From assembly GCA_947484175.1 (NCBI GenBank), contig CANKOI010000005.1:1-64000 (forward strand): a stretch of DNA of 64,000 nt. Direction: 5' to 3'. A model generated the notes under the pieces. The model did not search any database and was not told the origin of the DNA. It saw only the letters and a program-made list of their open reading frames with translations. The DNA comes from Deltaproteobacteria bacterium (GTDB taxonomy: Bacteria; Myxococcota_A; UBA796; SXON01). The position numbers and the translations under genes were made by a program. Positions 44,175 to 53,538 of the stretch are shown piece by piece; the first letter of the stretch is position 1; each line of letters starts with the position of its first letter.

Positions 44175-46103
44175 TCAGCTCTCCTGCTTGCGAAGCAGCT
44201 CGATGGCCGCCTCGGGCGTACAGGGGCGCGCGAACAGGTAGCCTTGGCCCCGGTCGCAGCCGAGGCTTCGAATCGCCTCGAGCTCGGCCTCGGTCTCCAC
44301 ACCCTCCGCCACGATGCCCATCTTCAGCGCCTGAGCAATCGCCACGAGGCCGCGGACGATCTCCGCCGTCGTAGAATCGGACACCACCGCCTCGGTGAAC
44401 GAGCGGTCGATCTTCAAGCACTGCACCGGAAAGCGGCGCAGATGAGAGAGGGACGACCAGCCCGTGCCGAAGTCGTCCAGAGCGAAACCGACTCCGAGGC
44501 TGCGGAAGCGACCAATGAGGCGCACCATCTCGTCGGGCCGGTTGATGAGCGCCGTCTCGGTAATTTCAATGTTCAGCATGCCGGGCGCGAGGCCGGCCGT
44601 GCGGCGGAGGGCCTCCAATGCAGCCTCGAAGCGCTGATCGTGCATGAGCCGCGCGTTCGCGTTCACGTGCATCACGAAATCGTCGCCCACGAGCGCACTG
44701 CGGCGGGCGGCGAGCAGCCACGCCACAGCCTGGCCGAGCACGAACAGGCCGAGATCCGTACCGAGCCCAAGTTCGTCGGCCGCGTCCACCAACTCCTGCG
44801 GCCTGACGGCGCCGAGCTCGGGGTGCTGCCAACGCAGCAACGCCTCCATCCCCACCACCCGCCTCGAAGGCAACTCCACCATCGGCTGGAACACCACCCT
44901 CAGACCACTGCGGCGCAACGCGAGTGGGAACAGCGCAGCGATACTCGAGCGCCGCTGAATCCGCGCGCGCATGTCGGCGTCGGCAACCTTGTGCCCGACG
45001 TTCCCCTCTGTGCGGGCGTAGTACATCGCCGAGTCGGCATCGCGGATCAACGCGTCGATATTGCCGCTCGTATCGCCCATGACCGCGCCAACTGTGCCCG
45101 CGATCTCCACCGTGAGGGGCCCAAGCGGAAACGGCACAGAGAGCGCCCGCTCCACCCTTTGCGCCGCGGTAACCATGTGGTGTTCGTTTCCCACAGGCTC
45201 CAAGAGCAGTCCGAACTCGTCGCCGCCGAGACGGGACACCGTGTCGCCGGGGCGAACGGCCGCGAGCAGGCGGGTCGCCACGCTGCGGAGCAGGTCGTCG
45301 CCCACCTGATGGCCGTACTGGTCATTCACCTGCTTGAACTTACGGAGGTCAACGTAGAGCACCGCAAAGTTGGCCGTCACGCTACGGTGGGCTCGACGCG
45401 AAGCCTGCTCCATACGCTCCACAAAAACCCGACGGTTGTAGAGGTTGGTGAGCGGGTCACGGGTCGCCTGCTGCACCAACTTCTCCTCGGCGTCCTTCCG
45501 GTCCTGGATGTCGGAGAGCCCGCCGGCCACGCGCTCCGGCCCACCGTCGGGACCACAGAAAATCATGGCGCGTAAGAGCACCCACCGCCAGCGTCCCTCA
45601 CGGTCGCGCAGTCGCAACTCCTCTGCAAGATGGCCACCCGAGCCGGGCACCGGACCCCGGAGGGTGTCGAGGAGCCGTGCGAGATCGTCGGGATGCACCA
45701 GATGCTTGGCGTGAGCGATCGTCGTTTCTTGCGAGGGGAAGTCCACCAGCTCAAGGCAGCGCGGGGAGAGCAGTACCGCGCCTGTCGCCAGCTCCAACTC
45801 CCAGAGCCCTTCGCTTGCACCGCGCACCGCCAGATCGAAACGGGCGTCGCGTTCGGTGGGGCGCCCCCTGCCCGTGCGGGGCGTATCCCTCCGGAAGATC
45901 ACGCTGTGCGAGCGCCCGCCGGCTTCGTCGTTGATGAGCAGGCGACGCACGCCGCGGGTGGGCAAAGGCGGCGACGGTTGCCCGATCGCCTGGTCGGCGC
46001 GCTGCCCCGTGAGCCGTACCCAGGCCGGATTCACGAAAACGCAGACACCGTCTGCATCGTGGATTTCCACGGCATCCTCGACGTACAGCAGCACCCGCAC
46101 CAA
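44175..46103 (-). CDS. PAS-GGDEF-EAL protein (c-di-GMP metabolism)
   Basis: The 642-residue reading from TTG 46103 (or GTG 46100) contains two PAS regions (about 8-60 and 85-205, the latter with RWRWVLLRAM and a PAC-type end), a GGDEF domain (about 215-375) and an EAL domain (about 395-638). The diguanylate cyclase motif GGDEF (293-297) is intact, with the inhibitory RxxD site RPGD at 284-287. The EAL domain keeps MEAL, NIEITE, DDFGTG, KIDRSF and the EGVETE pair, so it looks catalytically competent. The frame is open upstream through protein-like sequence (PPEPVGARLFSAS), so the true start may lie earlier. No membrane segment is seen. Confidence 0.88.
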   Translation of the reverse strand: MVRVLLYVEDAVEIHDADGVCVFVNPAWVRLTGQRADQAIGQPSPPLPTRGVRRLLINDEAGGRSHSVIFRRDTPRTGRGRPTERDARFDLAVRGASEGLWELELATGAVLLSPRCLELVDFPSQETTIAHAKHLVHPDDLARLLDTLRGPVPGSGGHLAEELRLRDREGRWRWVLLRAMIFCGPDGGPERVAGGLSDIQDRKDAEEKLVQQATRDPLTNLYNRRVFVERMEQASRRAHRSVTANFAVLYVDLRKFKQVNDQYGHQVGDDLLRSVATRLLAAVRPGDTVSRLGGDEFGLLLEPVGNEHHMVTAAQRVERALSVPFPLGPLTVEIAGTVGAVMGDTSGNIDALIRDADSAMYYARTEGNVGHKVADADMRARIQRRSSIAALFPLALRRSGLRVVFQPMVELPSRRVVGMEALLRWQHPELGAVRPQELVDAADELGLGTDLGLFVLGQAVAWLLAARRSALVGDDFVMHVNANARLMHDQRFEAALEALRRTAGLAPGMLNIEITETALINRPDEMVRLIGRFRSLGVGFALDDFGTGWSSLSHLRRFPVQCLKIDRSFTEAVVSDSTTAEIVRGLVAIAQALKMGIVAEGVETEAELEAIRSLGCDRGQGYLFARPCTPEAAIELLRKQES

Positions 46104-46299
46104 GGAGCTGAGGGAGGGCGGTGAAGCGGAAAACAGGCGGGCGCCTACGGGCTCTGGCGGCAGCGCCGCCCATTGTACGTTCCGTGCCGGGTGGCCGCCG
46201 CCCCCCGGTCGATCGCGTCCTCAGCCGTCAACTCGTCTTCCCCCCCGCAGCGGACCAGATCGGCACGACCGCCGCGCGTCATGATAGCCGCCGAGTATA

Positions 46300-47871
46300 A
46301 TGGACCCGATAGAAACGCTCGCCCACGAAGCCGCCCGCCGGCGAACGTTCGCGATCATCTCCCATCCGGACGCCGGCAAGACCACGCTCACGGAGAAGCT
46401 CCTGCTCTACGGGGGAGCCATTCACATCGCCGGCGCTGTGAAGTCGCGAAAGGCCAGCCGACACGCGGTGAGCGATTGGATGCAGATGGAGCAGGAGCGC
46501 GGCATCTCCATCACCAGCTCCGTGCTGCAGTTCGACCACCACGGCTGCCGCCTCAACCTCTTGGACACTCCCGGCCACGCCGACTTCTCCGAGGACACCT
46601 ACCGGGTGCTCGCCGCGGTGGACTGCGCCGTGATGCTGATCGACAACGCCAAGGGTGTGGAAGAGCGCACCCGCAAACTCTTCGACGTGTGCCGGCTGCG
46701 CGGCATCCCGGTGCTCACGTTCATCAACAAGTGCGACCGCGAAGGCATCGAGCCCCTCACCCTCCTCGACGACGTGAGCCGGGCCCTGGGGATCGAATGT
46801 GCGCCCGTAAACTGGCCGGTGGGCACCGGGCGCGACTTCGTCGGCGTGTACGAACGCGCGTCGGGAAAGGTGCTCCGTTTTGGAGAAGGACGAGGCACCG
46901 ACCTCGTTCAGTTCGAGGCGATCGACCCGTCGGCGCTCGAAGCGGGCCTGTTAGCCAAGCTCAACGAGGACCGCGAGCTCCTCGACATGGCCGGGGAAAC
47001 CTACGATCCGGAGAGCTTCCGCGCCGGCCTGCAAACGCCGGTGTTCTTCGGGTCTGCCATGAAGAACTTCGGCGTGGAGCCCTTCCTCAACGCCATGGTC
47101 AACATGGCGCCGGGGCCGGGCATGCGGCCCTGTGTGGGCGAGGCGCGCGAACCTTGCGACCCCCGCTTCTCCGGCTTCATCTTCAAGATCCAAGCGAACA
47201 TGAACCCGCGCCACCGCGACAGGGTGGCGTTTCTTCGCATCCAGAGTGGAAAGTTTGAGCGCTCGATGGAAGTGCAGGTGCATCGAACCGGCCAAACGCT
47301 GAAGCTGAGCAAGCCCCACACCTTCCTCGGGAGCGACCGCGAACTGCTCGAAGAAGCCTGGCCAGGCGATGTGGTGGGCCTGTTCGACCCCGGCGAGCTG
47401 CGTATCGGCGACACACTCTACGTCGGGCCGAAGGTGGAGTTTCAGGGCATCCCCCGTTTTGCCCCCGAGCACTTCGCACGCGTCAAGCTCAAAGACCCGA
47501 TGCGCCGTAAGCACCTGTCGGCTGGGCTCCAACAGCTCAGCTCCGAAGGCGCAATCCAGCTGTTCTTCCGCCCCGAGCTGGGCGACCAGGACCCCTTCCT
47601 CGGCGCCGTGGGGCAGCTCCAGTTCGAGGTGTTGTTGCATCGCCTCGAAACGGAGTACGGCGTCAAGTCGGTGCTCGACCCGAGCCCCTTCCGCATCGCA
47701 CGGTGGATTCGCGGCGATGTAGGCCTCGCTTGGTTGCGGTCGCGGCGCGACTACACCGTCGTGGAGGACCGCCATGGCCGCCCGGTGGTGCTCGCCGAGA
47801 GCCCGTGGCCGCTCCAGTACGCGCTGCGCGAGAACCCGGGAACAGAGCTGCTCGAAGTCGAGCCGCTGTAG
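46300..47871 (+). CDS. prfC: peptide chain release factor 3
   Basis: RF3 is the GTPase that recycles RF1/RF2 from the ribosome. The product is 523 residues. The GTPase has ISHPDAGKTT (P-loop), MEQERGISITSS (switch I), LLDTPGHADFSED (switch II) and FINKCDRE (NKxD). Domain II begins with DPRFSGFIFKIQANM. RF3-specific features include RTFAIISHPD, WPVGTG and ELGDQDPFLGAVGQLQFEV. Length equals the family's. A TATAAT at 46296 overlaps the start but is too close to be its promoter. Confidence 0.96.
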   Translation: MDPIETLAHEAARRRTFAIISHPDAGKTTLTEKLLLYGGAIHIAGAVKSRKASRHAVSDWMQMEQERGISITSSVLQFDHHGCRLNLLDTPGHADFSEDTYRVLAAVDCAVMLIDNAKGVEERTRKLFDVCRLRGIPVLTFINKCDREGIEPLTLLDDVSRALGIECAPVNWPVGTGRDFVGVYERASGKVLRFGEGRGTDLVQFEAIDPSALEAGLLAKLNEDRELLDMAGETYDPESFRAGLQTPVFFGSAMKNFGVEPFLNAMVNMAPGPGMRPCVGEAREPCDPRFSGFIFKIQANMNPRHRDRVAFLRIQSGKFERSMEVQVHRTGQTLKLSKPHTFLGSDRELLEEAWPGDVVGLFDPGELRIGDTLYVGPKVEFQGIPRFAPEHFARVKLKDPMRRKHLSAGLQQLSSEGAIQLFFRPELGDQDPFLGAVGQLQFEVLLHRLETEYGVKSVLDPSPFRIARWIRGDVGLAWLRSRRDYTVVEDRHGRPVVLAESPWPLQYALRENPGTELLEVEPL

Positions 47872-47905
47872 CCTGCGAAGTCGCGGTCCGGTGTACACTC
47901 CGCAG

Positions 47906-48886
47906 GTGAGCCGCCGCCTCGTGTTCGTGCTGGCCGTTGCGGGTTTGCTGCTCGCCATGGCGTGGTGGGCGCAGCGCGCCGACGGCGCGAGGCTGGGGGC
48001 CTGGAGCCCGCCGCGCCTGATCTTCGGGAAGGACACTCGCCCGGATGCCGCGGTTGCCACGGAAGAGGACGGGCGCGAGTGGGGGGTGGTGAGCTGTGTG
48101 GTGGACCCGTCCTTAGGGGAGAAGCCCGGCCGGCTAGTGGCCACGGAGTCTGAGGGGAACGGTGTCGTGGTCAGCACCACTGCGGGTCGGGAGCTCAGCC
48201 TCGTGTTGCCGCCCGGCGACTGGAAGGTGAGCTGGCACGCCAACGTCGAGGGCCGCCGCGCTGAGGTGCGCCGGGTAGGGATCGCGGTCGTCGAGGCGGG
48301 AAACGTGGACCGCTGCCGAATCGAGGGCTCCGGGTGGACCCTCGGCGGACAGGTCACGGACCTCGACGGCGAGCCCACCCCGGGCGCGTGGGTGGAAGGC
48401 TGCGGGGAGGCAACCACCACCGACGAGGCCGGCCGTTATTCTCTCTTGACCCAGAACGGCGACTGCTTGCTGCGTGCTTGGAGCCGCGACGGCGAGCTCC
48501 GGCGCCCTGGCGAGGCCGAGTACTTCGACGCCTTCGCCCCCCCTGCCGCCATCAACCTTCGGGTAAACGTCGACCCCATCGGCGGGTTGGGGATGGGGCT
48601 CGCCACCAACACCGACGGCCTATCCGTGGTGTTCGTGGCCGATGAGTCTCCGGCGGCAGCGGCAGGAATTGTGGCCGGCGACCTCGTCGTGGCGGTGGAT
48701 GGGGTGTCCGCCGCGGGGTGGAGCACCCTTCGCGGCGTGCAAAGCATCACCGGCGATCCCGGCACCCGGGTGGCGATCCGGGTCCGCTCCGAGGGAGGTG
48801 AAGAGCGGGAGCTCAGCCTAGAGCGGGCTCGCATCGCCGAGGCGGAGCCTGCCGTCGCCGATACGGGGTCGCTACTCGCCCCCTGA
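47906..48886 (+). CDS. membrane-anchored protein with carboxypeptidase-regulatory-like and PDZ domains
   Basis: From the GTG at 47906 (a GTG at 47891 is also possible) the product is 326 residues. A single hydrophobic anchor (LVFVLAVAGLLLAMAWWAQ) leads to a beta region, then a carboxypeptidase-regulatory-like fold (about 145-205, GGQVTDLDGEPTPGAWVEGC with a Gly-rich end) and a C-terminal PDZ domain (about 220-310, GLGMGL, then AAAAGIVAGDLVVAVDGVS). PDZ domains bind peptide tails, so it may be a periplasmic adaptor or a partner of a protease. No catalytic domain is visible. It converges with the TonB receptor gene with 15 bases of overlap. Confidence 0.72.
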   Translation: MSRRLVFVLAVAGLLLAMAWWAQRADGARLGAWSPPRLIFGKDTRPDAAVATEEDGREWGVVSCVVDPSLGEKPGRLVATESEGNGVVVSTTAGRELSLVLPPGDWKVSWHANVEGRRAEVRRVGIAVVEAGNVDRCRIEGSGWTLGGQVTDLDGEPTPGAWVEGCGEATTTDEAGRYSLLTQNGDCLLRAWSRDGELRRPGEAEYFDAFAPPAAINLRVNVDPIGGLGMGLATNTDGLSVVFVADESPAAAAGIVAGDLVVAVDGVSAAGWSTLRGVQSITGDPGTRVAIRVRSEGGEERELSLERARIAEAEPAVADTGSLLAP

Positions 48887-50815
48887 AGCGGGCAGGCCCC
48901 ATTCGCCGCGCGCACCGAGGAGCGGGATCACCACGGGCCCCGCCACACTCTGCTGCGCGTCGTAGTCGTAACTCCACACCTCGTACATCACGTTGTTGCC
49001 CGGCGGAACGAACCAGAGTTCGCCATACAGCGCGAGGCTCCACGTCCGGAACCGCCAGTCCTTCTGGACATGCACGTCCACCTTCTGAAAGAACGGCAGC
49101 CTCGCGCTATTCGGCTCCCCCAGCACGGCTTCGTACTGGTCGCTGGCCGCCAAGAAGGTGCCATCCACGATGGGGGTGTAGGGCAATCCGGCGCTGGCTC
49201 GGTATCGGAGCCCGACGTTCCATGTGGGCCGAACGTTCCAGCTCCCGACGAGGTTCACGGCCCAGGGCTGGTCGTAGTCGGAGGGGTGACCGTCGTGCTC
49301 GCTCCGCGAAGCGGCGACCGAGGCGCTCGCGAAGAAGCGCTGACGGATTCGATACCGGCTCTCCACTTCCACTCCCCACGCGGTGCCGTCGACCGAGCGC
49401 GGACCCTCGCCCACCTCGGTCTCCACGAGGTCTTCGCTCAGCTTCCCGTACACGTCGAAAGCAAGCTCCCAGCGGTGCGCGATGGCGTAGTCGAACCCCA
49501 GCGCGGCCTGACGCGAGACCGACGGCGGCAACCAGGGATCGCCCACTTCAGGGGCGAGGTGCAGCAAGTCGGGGAACTGGCTGTACTGGCCGGCAGCTAA
49601 GCGGAGCTGTTCGTCCTCCCCGATCTTCCACCGGGCGTTGAAGCGCGGGTCGACGACGGTGCGGCCGGTGAGGGTGTCGCCGTCGGCACGCACTCCGGGA
49701 ACGAACCGAAACGGGCCGGCACGCAGGCGGGCCTCCGCGTACGCCCCGCCCATGACCCGCTCCACGGTTTCCGAAGCGCTCACGCCGCGCAGAAGCAGCG
49801 CCGACTCTCGCGCCAGCTCGGACCACGCACGGTCGGTCTGCACCTCGAGCGCCAGCGATTCGTACCGACCCTCCACCCCCACCGCGAGATGGAACCACGG
49901 TTTCACGAGCAACAGCGCATCCTCACGGCCCTGCACGCGAAGGAGGTCCTGTCGATCGAGCGCACCCGGCATGCTCCCGGAGATGCCGTAGCTGGTGGCG
50001 GCCACCGCACCGTCCAGACGGTTCGCCCCCAGCAGATGGCGATGGGACAGCTGCGCCAAGCCGTACTGTTTTCGAAAGGCAAAGCTGGGGTTGACCGTCT
50101 GCTCGTAGGGGTCTAGCTGATCGGGCTCGCCAGCGAAGCGCGTGTACTCATCGCTGGCACCCACGAGGCTCAGCGCCCACCGCGCGTCGGCGCTGGGCGC
50201 GTACTCCAAACGGCCGAAGCCGTCGGCGAAGATGGGGAACGCACTGTACTGGGGGTCGTCCCGGGTGACGAGGTCCAGAAAACTGCGGCGGGCGCTGGCC
50301 CGAACGGTCCAGTCGTCCCCGCTAGGGGCGGTGGCCTCCGTGCCGATCATCACGAAGTTCACGTTGGCGCTGGCGCGGGCGGCCTCCGGGCGAGTCCACG
50401 TGCTCGTGGCGTCCACGATGCCGCCGGTGGCGTTGCCGTGCTCCGCCCCGAAGGTGGAGGGGAGCAACTGCAGCTCGTCGAGCAGGCGCGTGGGGATGAC
50501 GGAGCTGTACCCGTTGAAGTGGTACAGGTAGGGAATCTCGATGCCGTCGAGCAGGTAGCGAGTTTCCCGGGGGTCGGCGCCGCGCACGGCGATGTCACCG
50601 GCGGTGGGGGAATACTCTGGCGTGATCGCCACACCCGGCAGCGACTGCACGAGCCGGACAGCATCTTCGAACGTGCCGGGCGTGAGCAGCACGCGCTCGC
50701 GATCGAGCGTGTGTTCGGCCACGACCGGGGCATCGCGACGGGCCTCAACCACCACCTCGAGCTTGGCCGGAGGCGCATCCTCGGCCGCGGCCCAAGAAAG
50801 CAGGAAGAGGCTCAC
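48872..50815 (-). CDS. TonB-dependent receptor (second in window)
   Basis: The GTG at 50815 overlaps the upstream lipoprotein stop as GTGA and begins 647 residues (signal MSLFLLSWAAA). The plug is at about 30-140: TFEDAVRLVQSLPGVAITPE, GDIAVRGADPRETRYLLDGI and LPSTFGAEHGNATGGIVD. The barrel follows to the C-terminus. Unlike the receptor at 8924-11695 it lacks the N-terminal carboxypeptidase-regulatory domain. No TonB box is obvious in the short N-terminus. The ligand is unknown. Confidence 0.86.
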   Translation of the reverse strand: MSLFLLSWAAAEDAPPAKLEVVVEARRDAPVVAEHTLDRERVLLTPGTFEDAVRLVQSLPGVAITPEYSPTAGDIAVRGADPRETRYLLDGIEIPYLYHFNGYSSVIPTRLLDELQLLPSTFGAEHGNATGGIVDATSTWTRPEAARASANVNFVMIGTEATAPSGDDWTVRASARRSFLDLVTRDDPQYSAFPIFADGFGRLEYAPSADARWALSLVGASDEYTRFAGEPDQLDPYEQTVNPSFAFRKQYGLAQLSHRHLLGANRLDGAVAATSYGISGSMPGALDRQDLLRVQGREDALLLVKPWFHLAVGVEGRYESLALEVQTDRAWSELARESALLLRGVSASETVERVMGGAYAEARLRAGPFRFVPGVRADGDTLTGRTVVDPRFNARWKIGEDEQLRLAAGQYSQFPDLLHLAPEVGDPWLPPSVSRQAALGFDYAIAHRWELAFDVYGKLSEDLVETEVGEGPRSVDGTAWGVEVESRYRIRQRFFASASVAASRSEHDGHPSDYDQPWAVNLVGSWNVRPTWNVGLRYRASAGLPYTPIVDGTFLAASDQYEAVLGEPNSARLPFFQKVDVHVQKDWRFRTWSLALYGELWFVPPGNNVMYEVWSYDYDAQQSVAGPVVIPLLGARGEWGLPASGGE

Positions 50816-51612
50816 GGCACCACCTCCCCGCGCAGGCGGACCCGCGCGCCCACCGTTTCGCCGAGGCCGCAGCGCCGCTCCAGCAGGTCCGTAGCGGTCC
50901 AGTGCCCGTCGGCCGTGCCGCAAGGAGCCGCCGGCGTCTCGGTGCCGTCGTCCGCCACGACCCCCGTGAGCTCGAAGCCGCGTACTGCCGACGCCTGGGT
51001 GAGCGTGGCCAAGAGGGTGGCGCCGCCTTCCGGCGTGGACGCGGGCACTGGCAGCAGCCGGCCATCCTGCGCAAGGAAAGGCCCGCTCACACCCACCGGA
51101 ACGTCGAAGGTCTCCCACCCCACGCCCCCCGCGCCGTCGAACCACAGCGCCACCACCGGCCACACCCCCGCCGCGACCGCCTTCCCCTCCGCATCCACAC
51201 CCGTCCATGTCGTGGTCGCAGCGCCACTCTCATCAAAGGTCCCCGTTGGGGCCATCCAATGCACCGTGGCGGCCTCGGACAGCGTCAGCGACAGCTCAGC
51301 ACCGTCGTCCGTCAGCTCCCGACTCCACGCCTCCACAGTCGGCGAAACGTGGCCGGGCTCCACCCACAGCTCACCGCGCTCGGTGGCGCCCGTGGCGTCC
51401 GTAATCGCCAGCGCGATCAGGCCCGCCTCCGGGGCGCTCCAAGCCTGGGCAGGCGGCGACTCGCTCCACGCGTCCGAACCTTCCCACACGAACGCCCGCG
51501 CCTGTGCGAAGTCACCTTCCGGCGCAGACATGCCCACGATCCGCAGGTCAGCGAGATCGTGACGGTCGAGGGCGAAGGGCTCGTAGCAGCCGAATGCGAG
51601 GACGAGCAGCAC
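50812..51612 (-). CDS. lipoprotein partner of the TonB receptor
   Basis: The GTG at 51612 is the only possible usual start: an in-frame TAG lies three codons upstream. It gives 266 residues opening MLLVLAFGC, so the lipid-carrying Cys is at position 9, exceptionally short for a lipoprotein signal. The rest alternates Trp/Gly-rich strands (FVWEGSDAWSESPPAQAWSA, VHWMAPTGTFD, VALWFDGAGGVGWETF), suggesting beta-sandwich domains; the last 30 residues carry two Cys. Family not recognised. It is coupled to the receptor by a 4-base overlap. Confidence 0.68.
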   Translation of the reverse strand: MLLVLAFGCYEPFALDRHDLADLRIVGMSAPEGDFAQARAFVWEGSDAWSESPPAQAWSAPEAGLIALAITDATGATERGELWVEPGHVSPTVEAWSRELTDDGAELSLTLSEAATVHWMAPTGTFDESGAATTTWTGVDAEGKAVAAGVWPVVALWFDGAGGVGWETFDVPVGVSGPFLAQDGRLLPVPASTPEGGATLLATLTQASAVRGFELTGVVADDGTETPAAPCGTADGHWTATDLLERRCGLGETVGARVRLRGEVVP

Positions 51613-51695
51613 GCCGCGGTGCTAACCCGGGGCTCCGCCGAGATCGTCTACCGCCGGGTTGCGGTCGGTCAGCGCATCGTCGCGCGAGGCCCCGC

Positions 51696-52457
51696 TCACT
51701 TCGCCGCGACCGCCAGCTCCTCACCACGCTGTTCGGGGGGCAAGGCTTCGTTCACCACCCGGTGCACCTCCGCCACATGAAGTTCGAGGGTGTCGAGGGT
51801 CCACAGGCTGGTGTCGATGGCGGGCAGCACCTTCACGTTCACTTCGCCGGGGTGGATGAGGAAGCTGTTTTTGCGCCAGATGCGGTGGGCCCCGCTCACC
51901 ACCACCGGCACGACCGGCAGCCCCGTGGCCAGCGCCAAGTGAACAAACCCCTTTTTGAAGGACCGCAACCTCCCGTCCTTCGACCGCGTTCCTTCCGGCC
52001 AAATCCACAAGCCGAGTCCGTTCTCGCGCACCAGCTCCGCCATGTTGGCGAGCGCGGCGATGGCACTCCCCCGGTTCGAACGGTCGATGCGCAGATGCCC
52101 CGACATCACGTACAGCTGGCCGAAGAAGGGGTAGTAGGCGACCTCCTTCTTCGCCACCCCGCACACCCCGATGGGGCTCAGCCAGATGCCCAGAAAGATG
52201 TCGATGGGGGACGTGTGGTTGGACACGTAGATGGCCGGCATCGAGCGGTCCATCTCCGGCTTCGCGCCGCCGGTCACGGTGGTTCCGGTGACCGCGAGGA
52301 TGCTGCGGCCCACGATGTGCCCGAAAACGTTGCACACGCGGATGCGCAGCGTGCGCCAGGGCAAAAGCAGGGTGCAGAGGACAGCGAAGATCGCCACCGC
52401 AACGACCATGATGAGCAGGCCGAGCAGCTGACGGACCGCACTGGAGAGAAGTGCCAT
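51696..52457 (-). CDS. plsC: 1-acyl-sn-glycerol-3-phosphate acyltransferase
   Basis: The ATG at 52457 begins 253 residues. An N-terminal membrane helix (LLGLLIMVVAVAIFAVLC) precedes the acyltransferase motifs: NHTSPID (HX4D catalytic motif), then LRIDRSN, WPEGTRS (motif III) and LPVVPVVVSG (motif IV). PlsC makes phosphatidic acid by acylating lysophosphatidate. The sequence fits the bacterial PlsC class. It lies 83 bases before the lipoprotein at 51612 on the same strand and diverges from the KAS III-like gene. Confidence 0.9.
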   Translation of the reverse strand: MALLSSAVRQLLGLLIMVVAVAIFAVLCTLLLPWRTLRIRVCNVFGHIVGRSILAVTGTTVTGGAKPEMDRSMPAIYVSNHTSPIDIFLGIWLSPIGVCGVAKKEVAYYPFFGQLYVMSGHLRIDRSNRGSAIAALANMAELVRENGLGLWIWPEGTRSKDGRLRSFKKGFVHLALATGLPVVPVVVSGAHRIWRKNSFLIHPGEVNVKVLPAIDTSLWTLDTLELHVAEVHRVVNEALPPEQRGEELAVAAK

Positions 52458-52517
52458 TCCGCCAATCTCGCACGCCGAGGTCACGGGATCGTCACCACGT
52501 GCTAAAGACCTGCCCTC

Positions 52518-53531
52518 GTGCCGGTCTACCTCTCGCTCCCTGCCGCGAACCTGCCGCCGGCCGTGGTGCCCAACGAGGCGGTCATCGAACGGGTTCGCGC
52601 GCGCTTCCGGGGCGGCGCCCTGCAGTGGAAGGCGCTCGAGCGCGCCCTTCGTTTGGTCTTCCAGAGCTGCGGGACGACTGTGCGGCACCAAGAAACCGCC
52701 GAGCCGGCTGCGCCGGGCCTGCACGCCGCCAACCGAGCGGCCGACGTGCTGCGGGAGCAGGAGCTGCGGGCCGACGCCCTCGACACCGTCGTGTACGGCA
52801 GCATCGCCCGTACCGTCTTCGAGCCCGCGACGGCGTGTGAGGTGGCCGCCCGCATCGGAGCTCACCGGGCCCTAGCGTTCGACGTCGTGGCTGCCTGTGC
52901 GGGCCCCCTGGTGGCCGTCGAACAGCTGCTGGGGAAGGCTGCGATCGATCCGAGCTGGCGGCTCGGGGTGATCACGTCCGCTTCGCTCTCGGAGGGGCAT
53001 CTCAGCTACGACATCCAGGTCCTCGACGACCTCGAGACCCTCGCCGCCGGCCTCACAATCGGCAACGCATCCACGGCCATGCTGATGGGTCGGCGTCCAT
53101 TCCGGCACGGGGGGCGCATCGTGGCCACGCACACTCAGGGTCAGTCGGCTCAACACGCGCTCTGCCAGGTGCCCACCAACGGGCCCTTCCTCTCCTCACG
53201 GGCCACCCTCGTGCAACTTGCGGCGCTCGTTCCGCAGCACGTCGAGGCGGTCACGCGCCGCGCCGGCTGGGCGATCCGCGATGTGGACTTGTTCGTGTTC
53301 CACCAGCCCTCCGACCGCGTGCTGCGCGGAGTGGCCCGCACCCTCGGGGTGCCCGCCGACCGGGTGCCGCAGCTTCATGGCCTGCACGCCAACACCGAGG
53401 CCAGCGCGGTGCCGCTGGCGCTGCGTACGCTGCACGACACCGGCCGCCTGCGCCCCGGGATGAAGTTGCTGTTGGGCTCGGCGGCAGCGGGCTTCACGAT
53501 GGCCTCGGTGCTGGTAGAATGGGAGGGCTGA
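52518..53531 (+). CDS. 3-oxoacyl-ACP synthase III-like enzyme
   Basis: The GTG at 52518 begins 337 residues. The thiolase-fold active-site triad is complete: Cys127 in DVVAACAGPL, His in FVFHQPSDR (about 262), Asn in LHANTEASAVPLAL (about 292). The fold and length match FabH/KAS III, but its closest subgroup cannot be told apart from acyl-CoA condensing enzymes of OleA or BioZ type. It is divergent from plsC (60 bases apart) and followed 7 bases later by a cytochrome gene; no acyl carrier protein is nearby. Confidence 0.82.
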   Translation: MPVYLSLPAANLPPAVVPNEAVIERVRARFRGGALQWKALERALRLVFQSCGTTVRHQETAEPAAPGLHAANRAADVLREQELRADALDTVVYGSIARTVFEPATACEVAARIGAHRALAFDVVAACAGPLVAVEQLLGKAAIDPSWRLGVITSASLSEGHLSYDIQVLDDLETLAAGLTIGNASTAMLMGRRPFRHGGRIVATHTQGQSAQHALCQVPTNGPFLSSRATLVQLAALVPQHVEAVTRRAGWAIRDVDLFVFHQPSDRVLRGVARTLGVPADRVPQLHGLHANTEASAVPLALRTLHDTGRLRPGMKLLLGSAAAGFTMASVLVEWEG

Positions 53532-53538
53532 GAGACTG

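Noticed and set aside
46296-46301. Perfect TATAAT at the prfC start
   Set aside because: It overlaps the ATG, so a transcript from it would begin inside the coding region, while the N-terminus from 46300 matches RF3. No good -35 lies at the right distance.
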